From assembly GCA_903928365.1 (NCBI GenBank), contig CAIYQV010000412.1:1-23741 (forward strand): a DNA stretch of 23,741 nucleotides, given 5' to 3'. The first letter of the stretch is position 1. Each line of letters begins with the position of its first letter. The notes beneath the pieces are model-generated. The model was not told the origin of the DNA and searched no databases. It saw only the letters and a program-made list of their open reading frames with translations. Positions 6,512 to 14,148 of this stretch are shown in pieces. Source of the stretch: an uncultured Flavobacteriia bacterium. Lineage in GTDB: Bacteria > Bacteroidota > Bacteroidia > Flavobacteriales_D > Crocinitomicaceae. The position numbers and the translations under genes are program-made.

Positions 6512-8572
6512 TTACATACTCAGGATCTTAAATTCTGTTCGACGGTTCAACTGACGTCCCTCCTCCGTTTCATTGGTTGAGATCGGCTGTTCCTCGCCAT
6601 ATCCTTTATAAACCAAACGATTGGAAGCAATCCCTGCTTTAATGAGATAGTCTACAACCGCTTTTGCACGGTTATCTGACAGCGTTTTGTTGTAGTCATT
6701 TGCTCCTTTAGAATCCGTATGACCTGAGATCTCGATCTTAAGCGTTGGCACATCAGTCAACAGTTTCGTCAATCGCTGTAGTTCATTCGTCGATTCGGAA
6801 CGAAGTGTTGCCTTGTCAAAGTCGAAGAAGATATTCTTAAGTACGATCTTACTTCCAACGGCAATGTTTTTAAGTTCAACATCTTTCGTTACTTGCTGGA
6901 AAGCAGACGTATTGGGGATATCAAAATTCTCCGAATGGAACAAGTAGCCTTCCTTCTTCACTGCTATCCCATAATTCTTACCTGCTGGAAGCGAAACAAG
7001 GTACTTACCAGTTGCACTGTTCGATGTAAAGGATGCAATCACCTGGTTCATCTGATTATCCACAATTTCGATGGTGGCTTCTAATGGTTTTTGTGTCAAA
7101 GCATCGGTAATAACTCCTTTTAGAATGGTTAACTGTGCTTCTTTGATTGCAACCACTTCTGCTTTCACCTGTTCTTTTACCGGCGCCGTGTGTGATGCAA
7201 TCAGGTTGTCTTCATTATTTTGGACCATTGGTTTTTCTGCTCCAAGAAAAGTGATCATATACAAGTCTCTTCTGCCAAATCCATCAGCACTCAAAGACAT
7301 GTAATACCCATGTCGTCCATTGGCTGAAAGAACAAAGAACACATCGTCATCAGCGGTATTTACAGGGTAGCCCACATTCTCAGGAGCAGACCAAGTATTG
7401 GTAGCAGGATCCAGCACGGTCTTAAAAATGTCAAATCCTCCCATGGACTTATGACCTTCTGAACTGAAATAAAGTGTTTTACCATCCGGATGCATGAACA
7501 CCCCTTCTTCATTGAATACGGTATTGATGGTTTTACCAAGGTTCACAGCCTCGGCCCAACGACCTTTATCGTCTTTTTTAGACACATAAATATCATGCTG
7601 TCCTTGTCCACCAGGCATATCGGAAACAAAATAGATCGTGTTTCCATCTGGACTATAGCATGCTGAAGGTTCATGGTATTTTGAATTGATATTTTTTCCC
7701 AAACTCTCCGGCTTGCTCCACTCGTTCCCTGTCAACACCGATTCAAAAAGGTCCCCTGCATTGCTACTTCCCAAATAAATAATAAAACGTTGTCCATCAG
7801 CCGAAATAGCGGATACGGCATCATGATCAGCACTGTTCACTTGTTTTGGTAAATTGACCGCTTTTGACCATTGTCCATCCGGTTGTTTATTAGCAATGTA
7901 GATATCCTCGAAGTTCTCATTCAATCCAGGGTCTATGCCTCCTCCAGTGGAGTTTGGTTGACGCGCTGTAAACAAGAGGACCGATTCATCAGCCGATACA
8001 ACGGCTCCGTATTCATTGTATTCCGTATTGATATTCTTACCTAGGTTATCAATAAAAACACGCAATGGTTTTTTAACCAATTCTTTTCCGTTCATACACT
8101 GACTTATCCTGTTTTGCATTTCAAGATTGGCCAGAGGATCAGGATTACTCAATGTCACTTTCTGATAGTTGGAATACGCAGCAATCGCTTTATCCCAGTC
8201 CATAGCGATATGATATGCTACACCAAGATAGTATTGAGCTTCAATGTCTATTTCAGGATTGAGTGTCACTGCTTTTTCGAGGTGTTTCAGTGCGTTGGTT
8301 TTGAATGCTGACTGCAGGTAACACTTTCCGAGTTTATAGTTCAGATCCGCATTATTAGGATTGAACTCTTGTGCTTTCTGATAGAATGGAAGCGCATCTT
8401 TGTAAAAAACAGCTCCTTGTTCATACAGTTTATCTCCTTCTTCCAGATTGTTTTTAGCCACTTTGAAACCTTCTTTATCTTCAAAGTTCTTTTTATCAAA
8501 ATCCACGTTCTGTCCATAAAGGAATGAACCAGAAATAAGCAGCAAAACAGTAATGAGAATATGTAATTTCAT
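6512..8572 (-). CDS. OmpA-family envelope protein with TPR, PD40 propeller and carboxypeptidase-regulatory domains (PorE-like)
   Basis: The 686-aa protein has a signal peptide (residues 1-20, ending SFLYG|Q, no lipobox Cys). TPR helices follow (about 38-165, with LGKCYLQSAFKTNALKHLEKA and YYLGVAYH). A PD40/WD40-like propeller (about 180-445) has repeated SxDGxxxYFxS blades, for example SPDGNTIYFVSD and HPDGKTLYFSSE. A carboxypeptidase-regulatory beta domain (about 480-565) precedes an OmpA C-terminal peptidoglycan-binding domain (575-684: FFDFDKATLR, GHTDSKG with Asp620, Arg635, NRRTEFKI). This domain order is the one described for PorE of the P. gingivalis T9SS, which anchors the trans-envelope complex to peptidoglycan. 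Bacteroidota carry paralogues with the same layout, so the PorE identity is only suggested. It is transcribed with the TPR gene 9 bp upstream. Confidence 0.9.
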   Translation of the reverse strand: MKLHILITVLLLISGSFLYGQNVDFDKKNFEDKEGFKVAKNNLEEGDKLYEQGAVFYKDALPFYQKAQEFNPNNADLNYKLGKCYLQSAFKTNALKHLEKAVTLNPEIDIEAQYYLGVAYHIAMDWDKAIAAYSNYQKVTLSNPDPLANLEMQNRISQCMNGKELVKKPLRVFIDNLGKNINTEYNEYGAVVSADESVLLFTARQPNSTGGGIDPGLNENFEDIYIANKQPDGQWSKAVNLPKQVNSADHDAVSAISADGQRFIIYLGSSNAGDLFESVLTGNEWSKPESLGKNINSKYHEPSACYSPDGNTIYFVSDMPGGQGQHDIYVSKKDDKGRWAEAVNLGKTINTVFNEEGVFMHPDGKTLYFSSEGHKSMGGFDIFKTVLDPATNTWSAPENVGYPVNTADDDVFFVLSANGRHGYYMSLSADGFGRRDLYMITFLGAEKPMVQNNEDNLIASHTAPVKEQVKAEVVAIKEAQLTILKGVITDALTQKPLEATIEIVDNQMNQVIASFTSNSATGKYLVSLPAGKNYGIAVKKEGYLFHSENFDIPNTSAFQQVTKDVELKNIAVGSKIVLKNIFFDFDKATLRSESTNELQRLTKLLTDVPTLKIEISGHTDSKGANDYNKTLSDNRAKAVVDYLIKAGIASNRLVYKGYGEEQPISTNETEEGRQLNRRTEFKILSM

Positions 8573-8581
8573 AATATTTAC

Positions 8582-9655
8582 TTATTGGCAATTAACAATG
8601 TATGATTTAGCCGATTCAGCACCTAATTCCACCGCTTTGTTCCAGTCCTCACAAGCGCCTATTTCATTTCGGAGCAATTCCCTGGCAATACCTCTGTTTA
8701 AATAGGCATACCCATAGGAAGGATCGATTTTGATGGCTTGTGAACAATCTTCTTCTGCCCCTTTGTAATCCTTTAATTTATATTTGGCCGATGCGCGATT
8801 ATTCAGTGCAAATGTATAATCAGCTTTATATTGAAGCGCCTTGGTAAAATCCTCGACTGCCCCTTTGTAATCTCCAGCATCCACTTTTGCACTTCCACGA
8901 TTATTATAAGCTAGAAAATAATCCTGTTTCACTTTAATAGCAGCAGTATAGCAATCGATAGCTCCTTTGAAGTCATTCTTTTTTCGTAGTGCACTTCCTA
9001 GGTTATTATGTGCAAAAGCCAAATCAGGTTGTAACTGAACCGCCTTCTTATAGTCAGCAATTGCTCCGTCAAGATCTCCTGATTTCAATTTAGCGCTACC
9101 TCTATCGTTAAATGCATAAGCGTAATCGCTTTTAAACTTTATTGCATCGTTGAAATCTGAAATTGCGCTTTTGAATTCTTCCTTTTCAAAATTTATGACT
9201 CCTCTGTAATAGTAGGCTTGTGCATTTCCCGTGTCAAAAGTGAGCGTCTGTGTGTAATCCTCTTTGGCACCTTCGATGTCCTTCTGAGCATATTTCAATT
9301 GAGCGCGGCTAAAAAAATATTCACTTTGCTGACTAATACCAATAGCACTATTGTAATCCGCCAAAGCCCCATCTATGTCTTTTGACTCCTGCCGAGCATG
9401 GCCTCGTTGAAAATAGGCCTTATCAAAGGTTGGTTTCAGTTGAATGGCTTTATCAAATTCAGCAATGGCTTCAGGGTATTTTTTATCGTTAAAAAAAGAG
9501 ACTCCGGCATTGAATGCTTTTTCAGCGTCCTGAGACCCATCATCCAGGATTTTTGCCTGAACGATCGAATCCTGTTGTGCGAAAAGTTCTGTGGAATTAA
9601 ATGCAAGCGCGATAACAAAGAGATAAACGCACTTTTCAGTTGTTTTTCTTATCAT
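8582..9655 (-). CDS. Secreted tetratricopeptide-repeat protein
   Basis: The 357-aa protein has an N-terminal signal sequence (hydrophobic core YLFVIALAFNSTELFAQ, about 11-27). It is followed by eight or nine TPR units of 34 residues from about residue 44 to 340. The units carry a regular ...A(Y/F)xxRGxAkxxxxDxxGAixDyxxAixxxxx pattern, including five GSA or ASA-type second helices. The C-terminus (GACEDWNKAVELG...NCQ, with two Cys) is typical of periplasmic Bacteroidota TPR proteins. It probably acts as a periplasmic protein-interaction scaffold; no enzymatic motif is present. It is the first gene of a two-gene unit with the OmpA-like protein (9-bp spacing), which suggests joint function at the envelope. 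Confidence 0.88.
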   Translation of the reverse strand: MIRKTTEKCVYLFVIALAFNSTELFAQQDSIVQAKILDDGSQDAEKAFNAGVSFFNDKKYPEAIAEFDKAIQLKPTFDKAYFQRGHARQESKDIDGALADYNSAIGISQQSEYFFSRAQLKYAQKDIEGAKEDYTQTLTFDTGNAQAYYYRGVINFEKEEFKSAISDFNDAIKFKSDYAYAFNDRGSAKLKSGDLDGAIADYKKAVQLQPDLAFAHNNLGSALRKKNDFKGAIDCYTAAIKVKQDYFLAYNNRGSAKVDAGDYKGAVEDFTKALQYKADYTFALNNRASAKYKLKDYKGAEEDCSQAIKIDPSYGYAYLNRGIARELLRNEIGACEDWNKAVELGAESAKSYIVNCQ

Positions 9656-9742
9656 ATGGGTATCATGAATTAGCGACGTCGAATTTAGGAAATTGCCTTT
9701 ATTAAATCCATGCCAATTATGGATTAATCTGTGAAATGAGTG

Positions 9743-9779
9743 AAAAAACCTTTAAAAGCTGCCTTCAAACAGGTTTTTT
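9743..9779. other. Hairpin (terminator-like) in the TPR/OmpA-remnant intergenic region
   Basis: Perfect 9-bp arms AAAAAACCT (9743-9751) and AGGTTTTTT (9771-9779) enclose a 19-nt loop, with T-rich sequence following on either strand. It could be a bidirectional terminator left from a lost gene, or a barrier to transcription into the OmpA remnant. A second inverted repeat, AATCCAT/ATGGATT, lies at 9705-9725. Confidence 0.4.
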
Positions 9780-9903
9780 AAAAATTTTCTAACCTTTCAT
9801 TGAATTCTCTTCCCCAAAATAAACCGATTTAGTCACCATTACAGATCTTGGAACGAGGCACACAGACACCCTATTAAGTAATGAATTTGGACAATTCAGT
9901 CAA

Positions 9904-10659
9904 TTGATTGAAGCCGATCACAGCTATAAAATCAGTACCCGAAAAGAAGAATTCATTTTGCTTAAAGAAGCAAGTGAGTCTGCTTTGAACATTGTGAAGG
10001 ACACGATTATCCGCTGTGAACTGGCACTTAAACCAACAACTATTCAAATCCACCTTCGTGTCACGGAAGAAAGATCAGGAAAAGTCATTTCTCAAGCTAA
10101 AACGAGTCTGACAGATTATTCCATTAATAAGGATACCAGTTCATTTACAAATGAGCAAGGAATCGTAACCTTCAAAGCAGACCGCAATAAAACCTATTGG
10201 GCCTATGCCTCCAAAAAAGGATACAAAGACGATAACACCGCCTTTAATACCACCAATGAAAACGATAAAGTGATCGATCTGGAATTAAGGCTACCTCCTA
10301 TTGTCAAAGGCGACAGATTCAAGTTAGAAAACATTTTTTATGATCTGAATAAATCAACTTTACGTCCCGAGAGTAAGATCGCCCTGGATAAACTGGCTGA
10401 TTTCATTTTGAAGAACGACCTCAAGATCGAATTGAGTGCACATACAGATGCACGCGGAAGTGATGCTTACAATCTAAAACTTTCACAGGCGCGGGCTCAA
10501 AGTTGCGTAGATTATTTGATAAGCAAAGGCGTAAAAAAATCCAATATCACAGCCAAAGGCTACGGTGAGACGAAATTGATCAATAAGTGTAAGAATAATG
10601 TGACTTGTCCGGAAGATATGCATCAGGAAAACCGGCGAACGGAGGTGAAGATCCTTTAA
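9904..10659 (+). CDS. OmpA-family C-terminal fragment, probably a 5'-truncated remnant
   Basis: The product ends in an intact OmpA peptidoglycan-binding domain (about residues 140-251: NIFYDLNKSTLRPES, SAHTDARGSDAYN with conserved Asp, LSQARAQ with Arg, ENRRTEVKIL). It is preceded by a carboxypeptidase-regulatory-like beta domain (about 48-125). The only in-frame starts near the front are non-ATG (TTG at 9904). The frame stays open upstream to 9793, and residues encoded there (VTITDLGTRHTDTLLSNEFG, a second beta-domain piece) still look like family sequence, so the homology runs past any start codon. There is no signal peptide and none of the TPR or propeller modules of the neighbouring paralogue. 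It is probably a non-exported pseudogene; the conserved residues of the OmpA domain suggest the truncation is recent. Confidence 0.65.
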   Translation: MIEADHSYKISTRKEEFILLKEASESALNIVKDTIIRCELALKPTTIQIHLRVTEERSGKVISQAKTSLTDYSINKDTSSFTNEQGIVTFKADRNKTYWAYASKKGYKDDNTAFNTTNENDKVIDLELRLPPIVKGDRFKLENIFYDLNKSTLRPESKIALDKLADFILKNDLKIELSAHTDARGSDAYNLKLSQARAQSCVDYLISKGVKKSNITAKGYGETKLINKCKNNVTCPEDMHQENRRTEVKIL

Positions 10660-10684
10660 TTTCTTGACTGGAAAAATCAAAAAA

Positions 10685-10945
10685 CCCATGCAGCCTTGTT
10701 TTCTGAAGCTTCAGAAAACACGTTTAGGATTGCCGGCATTCTTTGTAATCTGCTGTTTGATGTGATCTCTACCGTCAGACGGTGCAGCCCGCCATTGCTT
10801 GCCTGAGACGCTCCTTAGGGTCATAAAGGTAAGCTTCAAGAGTTCACTGCATGGGCTCCGCAAAGCGGATAGGGTCGCTGTACTCAACTTCGGAGTCGTA
10901 CCCTTAATGCGAAAGTAATCAATTTGAAAGAACGTCCTCAAAAAA
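10685..10945. repeat. GC-richer palindromic noncoding stretch (dispersed-repeat candidate)
   Basis: The gap 10660-11054 contains no supported gene. It includes a perfect 24-bp palindrome at 10697-10720 (core CTGAAGCTTCAG), ACCGTC-A-GACGGT at 10771-10783, TCCGC-AAA-GCGGA at 10857-10869, and a GTAC-bounded imperfect stem at about 10880-10901. The segment is visibly richer in G+C than its AT-rich flanks. On the minus strand it is open for 76 codons, but that reading has no family resemblance and low-complexity codon use. It may be a copy of an interspersed repeat or a degraded mobile sequence. Nothing is recognised in 10946-11054 apart from a weak TGCCTTTG box at 11011-11018. Confidence 0.45.
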
Positions 10946-11054
10946 AATGTTGTTGTGAAAATTTGAACGGGTTATTTAAACCAAAACTCAAGCCCAACTT
11001 TAAAGATCCGTGCCTTTGCACTTTTTTTCAGATCATTCACTGATACAAAATATA

Positions 11055-11391
11055 ATGCGACTACGTTTATTTCTTGCCACTCTAATCCTTTTTACTACTT
11101 CAATCCTTTTTGCCCAGACCGTCCCACCGTCAGTTCAAGCGCTTCTTGGTTGTCAATCAAATGTACCTTTTCTTTCTGTTGATTTTACCGGAAATCCGGT
11201 AGGTTCAGCCACGGTTACAGGTCAATCGAGAAATGGTTATTGTTGTTCCGCTTCAGGTTCAGACAAGTGTATGGTAGTTGAATTCACGCTAGATCCAGAA
11301 TGAACCGTTACCAGTAGCCTCTTATTATTATATAATTGATACTGGTGATGACTCTCCTCCAGTGAAAGGTGTTGTCACAATAATAAAATAA
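11055..11391 (+). pseudogene. Frameshifted, truncated remnant of a secreted protein
   Basis: The ATG at 11055 opens a signal peptide (MRLRLFLATLILFTTSILFAQ), followed by a Cys-containing segment with VDFTGNPVGSATVTG, a CC pair and CMVVEFTLDP. The frame stops at 11303. In the +1 frame the sequence continues in the same style from 11299: NEPLPVASYYYIIDTGDDSP and then a short run to a TAA at 11391. Removing one base near 11298 would join LDP to NEPLPVASYYYIID, which restores a pattern resembling the N-terminal module of large Bacteroidota secreted or adhesin-like proteins (ITLDPNA...YYQIDCG). Those proteins are hundreds of residues long, so this is read as a broken and 3'-truncated copy. The family resemblance is from memory and is moderate. 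Confidence 0.55.
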
Positions 11392-11430
11392 TAATGCGAT
11401 TGAGTTAATTGATTTAAATTAGCTGCTCAA

Positions 11431-12219
11431 ATGCAAGAAAGACACACCGACCGAAAACGCTATTTTGAGGAACAGGGCACAGTTACCTCAAAGTATGTAT
11501 TCCCCTATATTAAGCAGTTTCAAGAGATTTCCTCAAATCTCGTAATTGCTGAAATCGGATGCGGGGAAGCCGGAAATATGGCTCCATTTGTGGATCTGGG
11601 ATGCACTGTTTATGGGATAGATCTGGCTGCCAATAAGATCGCCAATGGTGAATCTTATTATCAGTCTCATCCTAATAGAGAGAAGCTGCATTTGATTGCG
11701 AGGGACATCTATCTTCTGAAACCAGAGGAAGTTCAGCCTTTTGATTTGGTTTACATGCGGGATACCATTGAACACATTCCCGATCAGGAACGTTTCTTTG
11801 CCCATTTAAAACAGTTTTTGAAACCCGGATCCAAATTGTTCTTCGGATTTCCATCATGGCGAATGCCATTTGGAGGACATCAACAGGTCTGCCGTAGTAA
11901 ATTTTTGAGTTTGCTACCCTATTTTCATCTTTTACCCAACCCTCTTTATACAGGAATCCTGCGGTTGTTTGGGGAGAGTAAAGAAACGATTCAGTGTTTG
12001 CAAGAGATTCGTGATACACGAATAAGTATTGGACGATTCAGAAAAATGGTAACAGCAAACAATTACACTATCGTAAATGAAACGCTTTTTCTGATCAATC
12101 CGAATTACGAGATCAAATTCAAACTAAAATTACGCAAGCTTCCAAGGTGGATGAACATTCCTTTTTTCAGAGATTTCTTTACCACCACTTGTTACTATAT
12201 TCTCGAAAACAAGGAATAA
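11431..12219 (+). CDS. Class I SAM-dependent methyltransferase
   Basis: The 262-aa protein has the Rossmann-like methyltransferase fold. Motif I is EIGCGEAGN (41-49), the acidic ribose-binding residue sits in YGIDLAANKI (61-70), the motif II-like segment is IARDIYLLKPEEVQPFDLVYMRD, and IEHIPDQERFFAHLKQFLKPG is the typical Methyltransf_11/23 post-motif. The substrate cannot be read from sequence; small-molecule, lipid and glycan targets are all possible for this superfamily. The C-terminal half (about 150-255) is rich in aromatic and basic residues (KFKLKLRKLPRWMNIPFFRDFF) and may contact a membrane or substrate. No signal peptide is seen. It lies alone upstream of efp, whose promoter starts 6 nt after the methyltransferase stop. 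Confidence 0.85.
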   Translation: MQERHTDRKRYFEEQGTVTSKYVFPYIKQFQEISSNLVIAEIGCGEAGNMAPFVDLGCTVYGIDLAANKIANGESYYQSHPNREKLHLIARDIYLLKPEEVQPFDLVYMRDTIEHIPDQERFFAHLKQFLKPGSKLFFGFPSWRMPFGGHQQVCRSKFLSLLPYFHLLPNPLYTGILRLFGESKETIQCLQEIRDTRISIGRFRKMVTANNYTIVNETLFLINPNYEIKFKLKLRKLPRWMNIPFFRDFFTTTCYYILENKE

Positions 12220-12224
12220 GAACC

Positions 12225-12252
12225 TTGTAAAAAGGTCTTTTTTCTATCTTTG
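12225..12252 (+). promoter_or_regulatory. Bacteroidota-type promoter of efp
   Basis: TTG at 12225-12227 and TATCTTTG at 12245-12252 form a 17-nt-spaced promoter with a perfect TAnnTTTG -7 box. The predicted transcript start is about 12 nt before the efp ATG. A small stem, ACCTT/AAGGT followed by T residues, overlaps the upstream part and may terminate the methyltransferase transcript. Confidence 0.72.
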
Positions 12253-12269
12253 CACCGAAATTTTAGCAC

Positions 12270-12836
12270 ATGGCAACTACAGCAGACATTAAAAATGGAT
12301 TGTGTATCAGACACAACGATAAACTATTTCAAGTAATCGAATTCCAACACGTGAAGCCTGGAAAAGGACCTGCATTCGTTCGTACGAAGATCCGTCAGAT
12401 CGAATCAGGAAAAGTTTTGGACCACACTTTCTCAGCAGGACACAAGATCGAACCTGTGCGAATCGAGAACCGTGAGTACCAATACCTCTACCAGGAAGGA
12501 AGTGACTTTGTTTTCATGAATAATGAAACATTCGAGCAAGTGAATATTCCCTCAAAAATGATTGAAAAACCATTATTCTTGTTGGAAGGAATGATTTGTA
12601 ATATTTTGTTCCATGCTGAAGAAGAAATGCCTTTGGTAGTTGAACTACCTATGTACATTGTTTCTGAAGTCACTTATACGGAACCAGGAATTAAAGGTGA
12701 TACTGCAACAAACTCGATGAAACCGGCAACAATTGCCACGGGTGCTGAAGTTCGTGTCCCACTATTCATTGATAACGGTGAGGTTATTAAAATAGACACC
12801 CGCACAGGTGTTTATGTGGAGCGAGTAAAGAATTAA
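12270..12836 (+). CDS. efp: Translation elongation factor P
   Basis: EF-P binds between the ribosomal P and E sites and relieves stalling at polyproline stretches. The 188-aa protein has the KOW-like N-terminal domain with the loop KPGKGPAF, where Lys32 sits at the position modified in other bacteria. It is followed by the central OB domain (YLYQEGSDFVFMNNETFEQ) and a C-terminal OB domain carrying the family signature (PGIKGDTATNSMKPATIATGA, about 143-163, then VRVPLFIDNGEVIKIDTRTG). No dedicated lysine-modification gene (epmA/B, ymfI) is adjacent. It is expressed from its own promoter and closed by a clear terminator. The assignment is secure. Confidence 0.97.
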   Translation: MATTADIKNGLCIRHNDKLFQVIEFQHVKPGKGPAFVRTKIRQIESGKVLDHTFSAGHKIEPVRIENREYQYLYQEGSDFVFMNNETFEQVNIPSKMIEKPLFLLEGMICNILFHAEEEMPLVVELPMYIVSEVTYTEPGIKGDTATNSMKPATIATGAEVRVPLFIDNGEVIKIDTRTGVYVERVKN

Positions 12837-12854
12837 TCTTTTAAGATCTAAGTC

Positions 12855-12882
12855 AAAGGGATTCTACAGGATCCCTTTTTTT
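12855..12882 (+). terminator. Rho-independent terminator of efp
   Basis: Perfect 8-bp arms AAAGGGAT (12855-12862) and ATCCCTTT (12871-12878) with an 8-nt loop run into a 7-T tract (12876-12882). The hairpin begins 18 nt after the efp stop and ends 5 nt before the hydrolase ATG. Confidence 0.85.
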
Positions 12883-12887
12883 ATACC

Positions 12888-13664
12888 ATGCCAGCACTAA
12901 AGATCAATCAGATTGATATTCATTTCGAATCCATTCGAGTACAAAACCCTTTAGATGATCGAATTGTAATCTTTTTGCATGAAGCATTGGGTTCCATTAC
13001 ACAATGGCGAAATTTCCCGGAAGAATGTTGCAAAAAACTAGGCTTGAATGGCATTGTATATGATCGTCAAGGACACGGAAAATCATCACCGCTGGATTCA
13101 ATTAGAACGGATAGATACCTTCATGAATACGCACTAAAGGAACTACCTTCCCTCATTGACGCCCTTATTCCTTCTTCGAGTAAAGTGATACTCATCGGGC
13201 ACTCTGATGGCGGTAGCATAGCCCTGATTTATTCAGCTCATTTCCCAAAAAGGGTAGCCGCTTGTATTACTATGGCTGCACATGTGATCAATGAACCGGA
13301 AACGATTGCTGGGATTAATCCTGCGGTGATTGCGTATGAATTAGGTAAATTGGCGAAACTCAAAACGTTTCACGGTGAAAAGACAGATACGCTTTTTTAT
13401 GCCTGGGCTGATACCTGGAGAAGGGAATCATTCCAAAATTGGAACATTTGCAAAGACATTTCTACTATCATTGCTCCTACCCTTGTGATTCAAGGAAAAA
13501 AAGATCAATATGGCACAGAAAAGCAATTAGATCTTATCCAAACATCTGTTTCGGGTTATTGCGAAAAGCAATTCATGGAGGACTGTGGACATCATCCTCA
13601 CCTAGAAAAGACCACCCAAGTGCTAGAGTTAATAACGCATTTTATGGTATCGACTGAACAATAA
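12888..13664 (+). CDS. Alpha/beta-fold hydrolase
   Basis: The 258-aa protein is a single-domain alpha/beta hydrolase. It shows the oxyanion-hole segment IFLHEALGS (28-36, in place of the usual HG), YDRQGHGKSS (58-67), the nucleophile elbow GHSDGG (Ser106), the acid in VIQGKKDQYG (Asp206) and the catalytic His in CGHHPHLE (His235). No signal peptide is present, so it is probably cytoplasmic. The substrate is not predictable; esters, lactones and thioesters all fit the fold. The ATG at 12888 follows the efp terminator by 5 nt, so the gene depends on read-through or on an unseen promoter. The DUF2452 gene follows 25 nt after the stop and may be co-transcribed. Confidence 0.87.
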   Translation: MPALKINQIDIHFESIRVQNPLDDRIVIFLHEALGSITQWRNFPEECCKKLGLNGIVYDRQGHGKSSPLDSIRTDRYLHEYALKELPSLIDALIPSSSKVILIGHSDGGSIALIYSAHFPKRVAACITMAAHVINEPETIAGINPAVIAYELGKLAKLKTFHGEKTDTLFYAWADTWRRESFQNWNICKDISTIIAPTLVIQGKKDQYGTEKQLDLIQTSVSGYCEKQFMEDCGHHPHLEKTTQVLELITHFMVSTEQ

Positions 13665-13689
13665 TCCTTCCTTATTGGTTTTAACAAAA

Positions 13690-14145
13690 ATGGAAAATAA
13701 AGATTTTCAAAACCCCATCGATCCGGATAAGGTAACTGAAACACCTCATACACTGCCTTATGCTCATCACGCAGGAAGTGCACTAATAAAACCGGAAGAT
13801 CAAGGAAAGATCAAAGGAAGGGCACTATCAGCCATGGAGCATCAAACAGACATGCAACTCCATCAGATCTATGAACAAATGCATTTGCTGGCCGAACAAG
13901 CAAAAAAACTTCAGGATAGAAAAGTTATTTCCGAAATCATTTATCAGGCAGAAATACGATTCGAACCATTGATCAATCATACTTATCACCTCTATCGTAA
14001 AGAAGATAAAAGCTACTTTTTGTCGCTGATTGCCCCATCGCAGTGGGGAAGGACAAAATTCAGTTATCAGTTTTTTGCTACAGTGAAGTTACTGGCCGAT
14101 CACACCTGGGAAATTCTGGAACGCTCGAACGAGTGTGATTTTTAG
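13690..14145 (+). CDS. DUF2452 domain-containing protein
   Basis: The 151-aa conserved protein has no known function. The family features are clear: NPIDPDKVTETPHTLPYAHH (about 8-27), IKPEDQGKIKGRALSAM, a central amphipathic helix (MQLHQIYEQMHLLAEQAKKL), YQAEIRFEPLINHTYHLY, and LLADHTWEILE near the C-terminus. No signal peptide or membrane segment is seen. The frame extends to a TTG at 13675, but the ATG at 13690 starts at the conserved N-terminal region and is preferred. It follows the hydrolase with a short gap and converges on yaaA with 3 bp between the stops. The family assignment is firm. Confidence 0.85.
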   Translation: MENKDFQNPIDPDKVTETPHTLPYAHHAGSALIKPEDQGKIKGRALSAMEHQTDMQLHQIYEQMHLLAEQAKKLQDRKVISEIIYQAEIRFEPLINHTYHLYRKEDKSYFLSLIAPSQWGRTKFSYQFFATVKLLADHTWEILERSNECDF

Positions 14146-14148
14146 TTT

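Noticed and set aside
10711..10941. 76-codon minus-strand reading frame in the palindromic block
   Set aside because: No recognisable family, overlaps several hairpins, no promoter or start context; best read as chance coding in repeat sequence.
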